Of a stretch of 38,942 nucleotides of DNA, positions 8,989 to 16,761 are shown one piece after another; positions within the stretch are counted from its first letter, which is position 1; every line of letters starts with the position of its first letter. The notes under the pieces are model-generated. The model did no database searches and had not been told where the DNA came from. It was given only the letters and a program-made list of their open reading frames with translations. Position numbers and translations under genes: made by a program. This stretch comes from UBA6921 sp031363085 (GTDB lineage: Bacteria; Pseudomonadota; Gammaproteobacteria; SG8-11). The stretch is from assembly GCA_031363085.1 (NCBI GenBank), contig JANLTU010000042.1, forward strand, positions 1-38,942. The letters are read 5' to 3'.

Positions 8989-9200
8989 GCAGTGTGGTCC
9001 ATAGGCAGCCAGAGCTTGACGACTATATCGTGTGCACGTCACAAAGTGTAAGCCGCGCGGTGACAGGAGCGTTAAGCACGTGGGCAAGATCACTCCGCGA
9101 GAAGCGTTGCTTGCTGCGGCAGGACAGATGATTGCTGACCCTGTATGAGACTTTGTAGCAGTTCGCCCTCGGCACGAAAGGCGATATGGATACGGTAGAA

Positions 9201-9249
9201 GTAGGGTTGGCACTGCCCACCACTGCCCAGGTGGGTGAAGCCACCCTAC
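9201..9249. repeat. Pair of inverted REP hairpins
   Basis: The plus-strand unit GTAGGGTTGGCACTGCCCACC (9201-9221) faces an inverted unit ending CCACCCTAC (9230-9249), with GTAG at both outer ends. It is the same family as the copies around the RAYT at 4576-5248. Confidence 0.8.
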
Positions 9250-9404
9250 GAATATATATTTGAATTCACTTGGGATAGCGTTGTGGTGATGAGCAAAAGC
9301 TCTATCGGTGCGCCGCGTGTTCTGGGCTACATGGCTACGACGCCATGGCGCCAAAGCATGTCATTATGCGAGCATGGTACCGTGATTTCCTGCCATACAG
9401 GTTT

Positions 9405-9560
9405 GTGGAACAACTACACGTTGGTAAAGGCGCGTAGCAGTTCCAGTTGTCCGATAATGGCCAGGGCAGTCAGCGGGCCGCTGTCGCCGACAACAGTTTG
9501 ATGGGGAGGGCCTCAGCATTACGCAATTCGTCGGCAAGTAGATCGTCAGGATAGGGGGCG
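9405..9560 (-). pseudogene. Possible decayed coding remnant, unidentified
   Basis: Two adjoining minus-strand frames read like protein: YPDDLLADELRNAEALPIK, then after a shift GDSGPLTALAIIGQLELL ending RAFTNV and a stop. The composition (hydrophobic and acidic runs without excess Arg/Cys) resembles real coding rather than shadow. I do not recognise the family, and this could be chance. Confidence 0.25.
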
Positions 9561-9608
9561 ATAGAGCGTGCATGGCTGGCCGCCTATCAGAAATTCTGCC
9601 AAACAAAA

Positions 9609-10376
9609 TTAAATCTCCTCCTCCGGGCGTCGCGTTAAGACTTCATAGCCGGTCTCGGTCACCAGCACCGTATGCTCCCATTGCGCCGACAAGCTGCGGT
9701 CTTTGGTGATGACGGTCCAGCCGTCGGGCAGTAGTTTCACTTGGCGTTTGCCGACGTTGATCATGGGTTCGACGGTGAAGGTCATGCCGGCTTCGAGGAT
9801 CATGCCAGTGCCGGGTGTGCCGTAGTGCAGCACTTGTGGTTCGTCGTGGAATTTGCGGCCGATGCCGTGGCCGCAGTACTCGCGCACCACCGAGCAATTG
9901 TGGCTTTCGGCATGCTGTTGAATGGCGTGGCCGATGTCGCCCAAGCGCGCGCCGGGACGCACCTTGCGGATGCCGATGTACATGCATTCGCGGCTGATAT
10001 CGCAGACGCGCTTGGCGTTGATCGAGGGTTTGCCGACGTACAGCATCATGCTGGTGTCGCCGTGGAATTCGTCTTTGATTACGGTCACGTCGATGTTGAT
10101 GATGTCGCCGTCTTTCAGGCGTTTGTCGCCGGGGATGCCGTGGCATACCACGTGGTTCACCGAGGTGCAGATCGATTTTGGAAAGCCGTGATAATTAAGC
10201 GGCGCCGGAATCGCGCGCTGGGTGTTGACGATGTAGTCGTGGCAGAGGCGGTCGAGCTCGTCGGTGGTGATCCCGGCCTGCACCTGCGGTGCGATCATCA
10301 CCAACACGTCGGCGGCGAGCCGGCCGGCGACGCGCATTTTTGCGATTTCTTCGGGGGTCTTGAGAGTGACGGACAT
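9609..10376 (-). CDS. map: Methionine aminopeptidase, type I
   Basis: It removes the initiator methionine from new proteins in the cytosol after deformylation. The 255 residues carry the five metal ligands of the pita-bread fold in their normal contexts: the aspartates in IINIDVTVIKDEFHGDTSMM, the histidine in GHGIGRKFH, the glutamate in FTVEPMINVG and the last glutamate in WEHTVLVTETGYEVLT. The length matches E. coli (264). ATG 10376 is divergent from rpsB across 245 bp. It lies upstream of glnD on the same strand, 620 bp apart, so the two probably have separate promoters. Confidence 0.96.
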   Translation of the reverse strand: MSVTLKTPEEIAKMRVAGRLAADVLVMIAPQVQAGITTDELDRLCHDYIVNTQRAIPAPLNYHGFPKSICTSVNHVVCHGIPGDKRLKDGDIINIDVTVIKDEFHGDTSMMLYVGKPSINAKRVCDISRECMYIGIRKVRPGARLGDIGHAIQQHAESHNCSVVREYCGHGIGRKFHDEPQVLHYGTPGTGMILEAGMTFTVEPMINVGKRQVKLLPDGWTVITKDRSLSAQWEHTVLVTETGYEVLTRRPEEEI

Positions 10377-10414
10377 GGCCTGCTGGGAACCGGTTGTGCC
10401 TTGCGCTGGCAGGT

Positions 10415-10443
10415 TTGTCGGTATGCGGCTTTTATGTTATAAA
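10415..10443 (+). promoter_or_regulatory. Candidate sigma-70 promoter for rpsB-tsf
   Basis: TTGTCG (10415-10420), a 17-base spacer and TATAAA (10438-10443), followed at once by the GC-rich discriminator GCGCGCCCGG. This layout is typical of stringently controlled ribosomal promoters. A start near 10450 would give a leader of about 170 bases. Confidence 0.5.
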
Positions 10444-10449
10444 GCGCGC

Positions 10450-10621
10450 CCGGCTCTCGGGAAATCGAAAGCCGGCCAGTAAAATACTGTTTCCGTAGGT
10501 TGTTTACAACTTCACACCTGTATCGTCACAACGGCCCGGGTGCTCGCTTTAATAATGTAATCATTAAGGTGAGTGGGTCGTTGGGATACAGGGAGGCCTA
10601 ACCCAACGAGGAGTACTGTTA
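10450..10621 (+). promoter_or_regulatory. Structured rpsB leader, candidate S2 autoregulatory site
   Basis: The leader contains a hairpin at its 5' end (CCGGCT...AGCCGG, 10450-10475), a small TAATG/CATTA stem (10552-10565) and a perfect 8-bp stem TCGTTGGG (10578-10585) / CCCAACGA (10602-10609). The last stem ends on the first base of the ribosome-binding site AGGAG (10609-10613). In gammaproteobacteria ribosomal protein S2 represses rpsB-tsf through a structured leader just before the start codon. This stem is in the right place, but I could not confirm the family consensus. Confidence 0.45.
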
Positions 10622-11476
10622 ATGTCGGCTGTAACCATGCGTGAAATGCTGGAAGCGGGTTGCCACTTCGGCCATCAAACCCGCTTCTGGAATCCGAAAA
10701 TGGCTCCGTTTATTTACGGAGACCGCAATAAAATTCATATTATTAATCTGGAAAAAACCCTGTCGATGTTCAACGACGCGTTGAATTTCGTCGGCAGTGT
10801 CGCGTCGCAACGCGGCACCATCATGTTCGTCGGCACCAAACATGCGGCGCGTGATGCGGTGCAGGCAGAAGCGCTGCGCTGCGGCATGCCCTATGTGAAC
10901 CACCGTTGGTTGGGCGGCATGCTCACCAATTTTCGCACCGTCAAGCAGTCGATTGCGCGCTTGAAAGAACTCGAAGTCATGCGCGACGACGGCACCCTGC
11001 TACGCTTGGGCAAAAAAGAAGCACTGATGTTGACGCGCGAAATGCAGAAGCTGGATCGCAGCCTGGGCGGCATCAAGAACATGGCCGCGTTGCCGGCGGC
11101 GATTTTTGTCATCGACGTTGGTCACGAAGACATCGCCATCACCGAAGCGCGCAAGCTCGGTATTCCGTTAATCGGCATCGTCGACACCAACAGCAAGCCC
11201 GAAGGTATTGACTACGTGATTCCGGGCAACGACGATGCGATTCGTGCCATCCAGTTGTACGCGCGCAATATCGCCGAGGCGATTATCAACGGACGCACGG
11301 CGGCCTTGATCGGCGTGTCGGAAGACGACTTCGTCGAAGTCGGAGAAGGCGGTGCCCCGGCCGAAGGCGATGGCGCGGGCGTCAAGAAAACGGCCAAGAA
11401 GGGCATCAAGAAAGTTGCGCCGAAAAAGATCGCCGGTGCCGAGCCCGAAGCGGCGGCGAGCGAGCCCGCCAAGTAA
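10622..11476 (+). CDS. rpsB: 30S ribosomal protein S2
   Basis: A small-subunit ribosomal protein needed to bind S1 and complete the 30S head. The N-terminus MSAVTMREMLEAGCHFGHQTRFWNPKM is closely conserved, as are VNHRWLGGMLTNF and GIPLIGIVDTNS. It is 284 residues, about 40 longer than E. coli S2 (241). The excess is a C-terminal tail after DDFVEVGEGG, rich in Lys, Ala, Pro and Glu (GVKKTAKKGIKKVAPKK), that is likely disordered. ATG 10622 follows AGGAG by 8 bases. It heads the long plus-strand operon and is followed by two strong intercistronic hairpins before tsf. Confidence 0.98.
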   Translation: MSAVTMREMLEAGCHFGHQTRFWNPKMAPFIYGDRNKIHIINLEKTLSMFNDALNFVGSVASQRGTIMFVGTKHAARDAVQAEALRCGMPYVNHRWLGGMLTNFRTVKQSIARLKELEVMRDDGTLLRLGKKEALMLTREMQKLDRSLGGIKNMAALPAAIFVIDVGHEDIAITEARKLGIPLIGIVDTNSKPEGIDYVIPGNDDAIRAIQLYARNIAEAIINGRTAALIGVSEDDFVEVGEGGAPAEGDGAGVKKTAKKGIKKVAPKKIAGAEPEAAASEPAK

Positions 11477-11479
11477 TGC

Positions 11480-11512
11480 CACCCCCCGGCGTGCGCTGCG
11501 CGCCAGGGGGTG
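11480..11512 (+). terminator. Intercistronic hairpin after rpsB (attenuator or RNA-stability element)
   Basis: Arms CACCCCC-C-GGCG and CGCC-A-GGGGGTG around a GC-rich loop form a strong imperfect stem directly after the rpsB stop. There is no T-tract, so it is more likely a partial attenuator or 3'-end protector than a full terminator. Confidence 0.45.
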
Positions 11513-11534
11513 TTGGATCAAGTGATTCGATTTC

Positions 11535-11566
11535 ATTGCGAGCCGCGTTGCACGCGTGCTCGCAAT
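11535..11566 (+). repeat. Long perfect inverted repeat upstream of tsf
   Basis: ATTGCGAGC-CGCGT-TGC-ACGCG-T-GCTCGCAAT: 14 pairs with a single bulged T. It ends 10 bases before the tsf GAGG ribosome-binding site. It may protect or process the rpsB-tsf mRNA and set the S2 to EF-Ts ratio. Confidence 0.55.
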
Positions 11567-11589
11567 TCAGCAACGTGAGGAAACAAGTC

Positions 11590-12477
11590 ATGACCATTTC
11601 TGCCGCAATGGTAAAGGAGCTGCGCGAGCGTACCGGCTCGGGCATGATGGAATGCAAAAAAGCACTCGGCGAAGCCAACGGCGATCTCGATGCTGCGGTG
11701 GAAATTCTGCGTAAATCCGGCCTCGCCAAGGCCGACAAGAAATCCGGTCGTACGGCGGCGGAAGGTTTGATTATTGTCGAGTCCAGCACCGATGGCCGTT
11801 GCGCCGCGATGCTGGAAGTGAATTGCGAAACCGACTTCGTCGCTAAAGAACCCGCGTTTATCAATTTCGCCAAAGCCGTGGCACAACGCGTGTTGGCCGG
11901 TAAGCCGGCCAACGTCGAAGCGCTGGCCAAGTTGCCTTTGAGCGATGCCGACGCCGCCAGTGTCGACGACGTGCGCAAGGCGTTGATCGCGAAAATCGGC
12001 GAGAACCTGAGCATCCGTCGCTTTATCGTCATGGAATCCGCCGCCGGTCGGGTAGCGAATTATTTACACGGCAGCCGTATCGGTGTGCTGGTTGAAATGC
12101 ACGGTGGCACACCCGAGCTTGCCAAAGACGTTGCTATGCATGTGGCAGCGAGCAAGCCGGTGTGCGTGAACGAAAGCGAAGTGCCCGCCGACGTGATCGC
12201 CAAGGAAAAAGAAATCTTCAGCGCGCAAGCGGCGGAGAGCGGCAAGCCGGCGGACATCATCGAGAAGATGGTGCTGGGTCGGGTGAAAAAATATCTTAAG
12301 GAAGTGACTTTGCTGGGCCAGCCGTTTATTAAAGATCCGGACACGGCCGTGGAAAAATTGCTACAAGCTAGCAAGGCGACGGTCACCCGTTTCCAGCGTT
12401 TTGAAGTTGGTGAAGGCATCGAGAAAAAGGCCGGTAATTTCGCCGAAGAAGTCATGGCGCAAGTGCGGGGGAGCTGA
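11590..12477 (+). CDS. tsf: Elongation factor Ts
   Basis: The nucleotide exchange factor that regenerates EF-Tu-GTP during translation. It has 295 residues. The N-terminal UBA-like module and signature ERTGSGMMECKKALGEANGD fall within about residues 10-30, the core VNCETDFVAKEPAF about 80, and the C-terminal RFEVGEGIEKKAGNFAEEV is conserved. ATG 11590 follows GAGG by 9 bases; the in-frame upstream extension to 11476 crosses the hairpins and is not coding. Its stop overlaps the pyrH start by one base (TGATG). Confidence 0.97.
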   Translation: MTISAAMVKELRERTGSGMMECKKALGEANGDLDAAVEILRKSGLAKADKKSGRTAAEGLIIVESSTDGRCAAMLEVNCETDFVAKEPAFINFAKAVAQRVLAGKPANVEALAKLPLSDADAASVDDVRKALIAKIGENLSIRRFIVMESAAGRVANYLHGSRIGVLVEMHGGTPELAKDVAMHVAASKPVCVNESEVPADVIAKEKEIFSAQAAESGKPADIIEKMVLGRVKKYLKEVTLLGQPFIKDPDTAVEKLLQASKATVTRFQRFEVGEGIEKKAGNFAEEVMAQVRGS

Positions 12478-13211
12478 TGCCCGTCACCGACAAACCGGTG
12501 TACAAACGCATCCTGCTCAAGCTGAGCGGCGAAGCCTTGATGGGCAGTGGCGAGTTCGGCATCGATCCGAAAGTGATTGCCGGTATCGCCGCCGATGTCG
12601 CCGAAGTCGCCAAGGCCGGCGTGCAGATGGGGCTGGTGATCGGTGGTGGCAATATTTTTCGCGGCGTGAGTCTGTCGGCCAAAGGCATGGACCGCGCCAC
12701 GGCCGATTACATGGGCATGCTGGCGACGGTGATGAATTCGCTGTCGTTGCAAGATGCGCTGGAACGCCACGGCTTGCTGGTGCGGGTGATGTCGGCGTTG
12801 CATATCAATCAGGTTTGCGAAGACTACGTGCGGCGCCGCGCCATCCGCCATCTGGAAAAGGGCCGCATCGTGATCTTTGCCGCCGGCACCGGCAATCCGT
12901 TTTTCACCACCGATACCGCAGCCAGCTTGCGCGGCGTCGAGATCGGCGCGCAACTGGTGCTGAAGGCCACCAAGGTCGACGGCGTCTACACGGCCGATCC
13001 AATGAAAGACAAAACCGCTACACGTTACAGTCGCTTGACCTATGACGAAGCGTTAGACCGCAAGCTGGCGGTGATGGACGCAGCGGCGTTCGCGTTGTGT
13101 CGCGAACATAACGTGCCGTTGCGCGTATTTGACATGCACAAAGCGGGCGCCCTGATGCGTATCATGCGTGGGGAGGACGAAGGCACTCTGATCGAGCGAG
13201 GACCGGTATGA
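12477..13211 (+). CDS. pyrH: Uridylate (UMP) kinase
   Basis: A hexameric bacterial UMP kinase of the amino acid kinase fold that makes UDP from UMP and ATP for RNA, DNA and cell-envelope precursors. The 244 residues include the ATP-binding KRILLKLSGEALMG, the glycine-rich GLVIGGGNIFRG and the FFTTDTAASLRGVEI nucleotide loop. It is translationally coupled to tsf (1-bp overlap) and frr (4-bp ATGA overlap). Confidence 0.97.
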   Translation: MPVTDKPVYKRILLKLSGEALMGSGEFGIDPKVIAGIAADVAEVAKAGVQMGLVIGGGNIFRGVSLSAKGMDRATADYMGMLATVMNSLSLQDALERHGLLVRVMSALHINQVCEDYVRRRAIRHLEKGRIVIFAAGTGNPFFTTDTAASLRGVEIGAQLVLKATKVDGVYTADPMKDKTATRYSRLTYDEALDRKLAVMDAAAFALCREHNVPLRVFDMHKAGALMRIMRGEDEGTLIERGPV

Positions 13212-13768
13212 CCGTCAACGACATTAAAAAAGACAGTGAAACGCGCATGCTCAAAAGCGTCGATGCGCTCAAAGTCGAGCTCAGCAAGCTGCGCACCGGT
13301 CGCGCCAGCACGGCGGTGCTGGAGCATATTAAAGTGTCGTATTACGGCAACGACGTACCGCTCAGCCAAGTAGCCAATGTCGCCGTCGCCGACGCCCGCA
13401 CCTTGACCATTCAGCCGTGGGAAAAACCCATGGTTGCGGTGATCGAAAAAGCTATTCTGGAAGCCAATCTGGGCTTGAATCCGATGACCGCCGGCAATTT
13501 GATTCGCGTGCCGGTGCCGGCGCTCACCGAAGAGCGGCGCCGGGACTTGACTAAAGTGGTGAAGGGCACCGGCGAAGACGCCAAAATTGCGATTCGCAAC
13601 GTGCGTCGCGACGCCAATCAACATTTGAAGAATCTGCTCAAAGAAAAGAAAGTCACCGAAGACGAAGAGCGGCGCGCGCAGGACGACGTGCAAAAGCTCA
13701 CGGATCGCTTCGTGGCGGAGGTTGACAAGCTGTTGGTGACCAAAGAAAAGGAATTGATGGAATTGTAG
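13208..13768 (+). CDS. frr: Ribosome recycling factor
   Basis: With EF-G it splits the post-termination ribosome. It is 186 residues (E. coli 185). The N-terminus MTVNDIKKDSETRMLKSVDAL, the RTGRAS motif (in LSKLRTGRASTAVLEHI) and the PALTEERRRDL hinge are the family's signatures. It begins in an ATGA overlap with pyrH. The stop TAG (13766-13768) is the TAG of a GTAG repeat foot, so a REP-like hairpin starts exactly at the gene end. Confidence 0.97.
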   Translation: MTVNDIKKDSETRMLKSVDALKVELSKLRTGRASTAVLEHIKVSYYGNDVPLSQVANVAVADARTLTIQPWEKPMVAVIEKAILEANLGLNPMTAGNLIRVPVPALTEERRRDLTKVVKGTGEDAKIAIRNVRRDANQHLKNLLKEKKVTEDEERRAQDDVQKLTDRFVAEVDKLLVTKEKELMEL

Positions 13769-13831
13769 TGGGCACCCGCCCGCCGTGTGTAACCGTGCCG
13801 CAATGTGAACGGTGGGCAGCGCCCACGCTAC
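13765..13831. repeat. Inverted REP pair overlapping the frr stop
   Basis: The plus-strand unit GTAGTGGGCACCCGCCC starts at 13765 and contains the frr stop codon. The facing unit ends CGCCCACGCTAC at 13831 (minus-strand reading GTAGCGTGGGCGCTGCCCACC). It occupies almost the whole frr-uppS gap inside the operon, 11 bases before the uppS start. Confidence 0.75.
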
Positions 13832-13841
13832 AGTGAACCGC

Positions 13842-14597
13842 ATGTCCAAACCCTCCGCAGTCACTCCCAGCCACCTGCCGCGCCACGTCGCCATTATCAT
13901 GGACGGCAACGGACGCTGGGCGCGCAAGCGTCTGCTGCCGCGCGTTGCCGGACACCAAGCGGGCGTCGATGCGGTGCGCGGCGTGGTCGAGTCGTGCGCG
14001 AAAAAAGGCATTGAAGTGCTGACCCTGTTCGCCTTCAGCAGCGAAAATTGGCGGCGCCCGCCGTCCGAAGTCGGGTTGTTGATGGAGTTGTTTCTGCAAA
14101 CCCTGAAGCGCGAGGTCAAGCACTTGCATTCCAACAATGTGCGGCTGCGCGTCATCGGCGAACGCACCGCGTTCGATCCCAAATTGCAGCAACGCATCGC
14201 CGAAGCCGAAGCCACCACCTGCAACAATAGCGGGCTCACGGTGGTGATCGCCGCCAACTACGGCGGACGCTGGGACGTCACGCAGGCCGCGCGCAGCGTT
14301 GCGCAAAAAGTCGAAGCTGGGCAATTAAAAAGCGCTGAGATCACGCCGGAACTGTTGGGTCAGCATCTGTCGATGAGCGACTTGCCGGAACCGGATTTAT
14401 TCATCCGCACCGGCGGCGAACAGCGCGTGAGTAATTTCCTGCTGTGGCAACTGGCGTATACCGAGCTGTATTTTACCGACACCTTATGGCCGGATTTTCT
14501 GGCACCCGCGTTTGAAGATGCGTTGTTGTCATTCTCCAAACGGCAGCGCCGCTTCGGTCGCACCGGCGAGCAGGTGGAGCAGGCGCAGGGTGCTTAA
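13842..14597 (+). CDS. uppS: Undecaprenyl diphosphate synthase (cis-prenyltransferase)
   Basis: It condenses isopentenyl diphosphate onto farnesyl diphosphate to build the C55 carrier for peptidoglycan and O-antigen. The 251 residues carry HVAIIMDGNGRWARKR with catalytic D21, the FAFSSENWRRP block and the C-terminal SDLPEPDLFIRTGGEQRVSNF signature. I chose ATG 13842; the upstream in-frame GTG at 13812 lies inside the REP hairpin. It overlaps the cdsA start by 8 bases. The product is made from the precursor pathway that dxr, two genes on, helps supply. Confidence 0.96.
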   Translation: MSKPSAVTPSHLPRHVAIIMDGNGRWARKRLLPRVAGHQAGVDAVRGVVESCAKKGIEVLTLFAFSSENWRRPPSEVGLLMELFLQTLKREVKHLHSNNVRLRVIGERTAFDPKLQQRIAEAEATTCNNSGLTVVIAANYGGRWDVTQAARSVAQKVEAGQLKSAEITPELLGQHLSMSDLPEPDLFIRTGGEQRVSNFLLWQLAYTELYFTDTLWPDFLAPAFEDALLSFSKRQRRFGRTGEQVEQAQGA

Positions 14598-15414
14598 GCA
14601 GCGCCTGTTGACGGCGGCGGTGTTAATGGCGCTGATGCTTGCCGCCATTTTTTTATTTTCCACGCCGTGGTTCGCCGCGTTGCTGGCTGTGTTTCTTGCC
14701 GCCGGCGCCTGGGAGTGGGCGCACTTGATGAACACACCGCGCAGCGCAAGTCTGTCGATGTTGCCCGGCGCGCTGGTGGCGATGTTGATCCCGCTGTGGT
14801 TTTTGCAGCATGCAAGCGCCGTGTTGCTGTTGGTGTTGGGCTTGGCTACGGTCGGCTGGTGTCTGGTGTTAGCCAACCTGCCGCACAGCGAACGCATGCG
14901 TCCGCTGCAAAGCTACAGCGAGGTCACGCGCTTTTGGGTGGGCGCGTTGTTGTTGGCGCCGCCCTGGTTGGCGCTGATCCATTTACACGCCACGCCACGC
15001 TTTGGTCCGTGGCACGTGGCGTTTCTGTTCGGTCTGGTGGCGGTTGCCGACAGCGCCGCGTATTTCACCGGCCGTGCCTTTGGCAAACGTAAACTTGCAC
15101 CGCACATCAGCCCCGGCAAAACCTGGGAAGGCGTTTACGGTGCCTTGGCGGCAACGGTTGTTTACGGTGCACTGTGCGGTGCGGGGTTCGAGCTGCGCGG
15201 CATGGTGTTGATCGCGTTTGTCACGCTGTGCATTGTCACGGTGTTGTTCTCGATCATTGGCGACTTGTTCGAAAGTTTGCTCAAGCGCCAAGCCGGCGTG
15301 AAAGACAGCGGCACGGCACTTCCCGGTCACGGCGGCGTGCTGGATCGCATCGACAGCCTCACCGCCGCCGCACCGATTTTCACCTTGGGTCTGTGGCTGT
15401 TGGAGGGCGCATGA
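14590..15414 (+). CDS. cdsA: Phosphatidate cytidylyltransferase
   Basis: An inner-membrane enzyme making CDP-diacylglycerol from phosphatidic acid and CTP, the entry to phospholipid synthesis. The 274 residues contain several hydrophobic segments from the N-terminus (LLTAAVLMALMLAAIFLF) onward and the CDP-DAG synthase signature near the C-terminus: LLKRQAGVKDSGTALPGHGG followed by VLDRIDS. I chose the GTG at 14590 because GGAG lies 10 bases upstream and the N-terminus matches the family (E. coli 285 residues). It overlaps uppS by 8 bp and dxr by 4 bp (ATGA). Confidence 0.95.
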   Translation: MLKQRLLTAAVLMALMLAAIFLFSTPWFAALLAVFLAAGAWEWAHLMNTPRSASLSMLPGALVAMLIPLWFLQHASAVLLLVLGLATVGWCLVLANLPHSERMRPLQSYSEVTRFWVGALLLAPPWLALIHLHATPRFGPWHVAFLFGLVAVADSAAYFTGRAFGKRKLAPHISPGKTWEGVYGALAATVVYGALCGAGFELRGMVLIAFVTLCIVTVLFSIIGDLFESLLKRQAGVKDSGTALPGHGGVLDRIDSLTAAAPIFTLGLWLLEGA

Positions 15415-16607
15415 GCGCTTCCCGCGTACCGGTGGGCGTGGTGGTGCTGGGCGCGACCGGCTCCATCGGCGGAAGCACGCTGGATGTGTTGTCCAGGCAT
15501 CCCCAGCGCTATCGGGTGGTTGCATTGAGTGCGCAGCGCCAAGTGGAGCGTATGGCGAAGTTGTGCGCGCAGCATCGTCCTAGTTATGCGGTGATGGTGG
15601 ATGCCGTTGCCGCGCAACGCTTGCGTGCGCTGCTGCGTGAACAGCGTGTGCCGACCGAAGTGTTAGCCGGCGCCGAGAGTCTGGAGCAGATGGCGGCGCT
15701 GCCGGAAGCGCAGGTGGTAGTGGCGGCGATTGTCGGTGCCGCCGGGTTGCGCTCATCGCTGGCCGCTGCGCGCGCCGGCAAACGCATCCTGCTTGCCAAC
15801 AAAGAAGCCTTGGTGATGTCCGGCCAGCTCTTCATGGACGAAGTGGCCCGCAGCGGCGCGCAACTGTTGCCGGTGGACAGCGAACATAACGCCATTTTTC
15901 AATGCATGCCGGCGAACTTCGGCAGCGGTCTGCACCAGGTCGGCGTGCAGCGTATTTTGATCACCGCCTCGGGCGGCCCGTTTCGCACCACGCCGGTTGA
16001 GCAACTGGACAGCGTGACGCCGGAGCAGGCCATCGCGCATCCGAACTGGGTGATGGGCAAAAAAATCTCGGTGGATTCCGCCACCATGATGAACAAGGGG
16101 CTGGAAGTCATCGAGGCGCGCTGGTTGTTCAATGCCACGCCCGAACAGATCCAGGTCGTGCTGCATCCGCAAAGCGTGATTCACTCTCTGGTCGAGTACC
16201 GCGACGGCTCAATGCTGGCGCAACTGGGCAACCCGGACATGCGCACGCCCATCGCCCACGCGTTGGCGTGGCCGGAACGCATCGAGTCTGGGGTGTCCAG
16301 TCTTGATATTTTTGCGGTGGCGCGTTTGGATTTCAGCTCGCCGGACACGCAGCGCTTTCCGTGTTTGCGGCTAGCCTATCAAAGCGTGCGCGCCGGCGGC
16401 ACCAGCGGTGCGATAATGAACGCCGCCAATGAAGTTGCGGTCCAAGCGTTTCTGGAGCGACGTCTGGCCTTCACCCGCATTGCGCGCGTGGTCGAGCAGG
16501 TGATGGATAGCGTGCCCTGCGCGGCGGCGGTGACTCTGGATGAAGTGTTGCAGGCCGATAACATCGCGCGGGCGAGCGCAGAGGGTTTTGTGCGGTTGCA
16601 GAGTTAA
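15411..16607 (+). CDS. dxr: 1-deoxy-D-xylulose 5-phosphate reductoisomerase
   Basis: Second step of the MEP isoprenoid pathway: NADPH-dependent conversion of DXP to MEP. It is exactly 398 residues, as in E. coli. The NADPH-binding GATGSIGGSTLDVL is at 14-27; the metal/substrate sites PVDSEHNAIFQ and KKISVDSATMMNKGLEVIEA are intact. ATG 15411 overlaps the cdsA stop and has GGAGG close upstream. A 154-bp gap with several small palindromes separates it from rseP. Confidence 0.96.
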   Translation: MSASRVPVGVVVLGATGSIGGSTLDVLSRHPQRYRVVALSAQRQVERMAKLCAQHRPSYAVMVDAVAAQRLRALLREQRVPTEVLAGAESLEQMAALPEAQVVVAAIVGAAGLRSSLAAARAGKRILLANKEALVMSGQLFMDEVARSGAQLLPVDSEHNAIFQCMPANFGSGLHQVGVQRILITASGGPFRTTPVEQLDSVTPEQAIAHPNWVMGKKISVDSATMMNKGLEVIEARWLFNATPEQIQVVLHPQSVIHSLVEYRDGSMLAQLGNPDMRTPIAHALAWPERIESGVSSLDIFAVARLDFSSPDTQRFPCLRLAYQSVRAGGTSGAIMNAANEVAVQAFLERRLAFTRIARVVEQVMDSVPCAAAVTLDEVLQADNIARASAEGFVRLQS

Positions 16608-16761
16608 TCCTAGAAACAGGCAGTTGACCGCTACTAGGCAGGAGCAAGTGTTGAGCCGGGAAGTTTTATTCGCGAAACTTTATAGAGTGTGCCGTGCACA
16701 CTGAAACGTTAACGTTACATTTCAATGGTGCGCGTGGCGCACCCGACCTTAGGAACAACGC
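16608..16761 (+). promoter_or_regulatory. dxr-rseP gap with three short palindromes
   Basis: The gap holds AAGTTT...AAACTT (around 16660-16680), GTGTGC-CGT-GCACAC (around 16689-16703) and GTGCGC-GTG-GCGCAC just before rseP. The spacing break and the sites suggest an internal promoter for rseP-bamA. A GAAACTT box resembles a sigma-E -35, but I see no matching -10 at proper spacing. Confidence 0.3.

Larger units (their letters stand above)
8989..9608. other. 620-bp spacer between map and glnD with a REP pair and decayed coding traces
   Basis: No intact gene is visible. It holds the REP pair at 9201-9249, a short A+T-rich stretch (about 9250-9262), and on the minus strand around 9405-9560 a two-frame peptide trace. 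The promoter for glnD should lie near 8989-9150, but I cannot point to convincing -35/-10 boxes. Confidence 0.5.

Noticed and set aside
8989..9354. N-terminal extension of glnD to 9354
   Set aside because: The extra 122 residues run through a REP pair and spacer and do not resemble GlnD; ATG 8988 gives the normal length.
16655..16715. Sigma-E promoter upstream of rseP
   Set aside because: GAAACTT resembles the -35, but no good -10 occurs at 15-19 bases.
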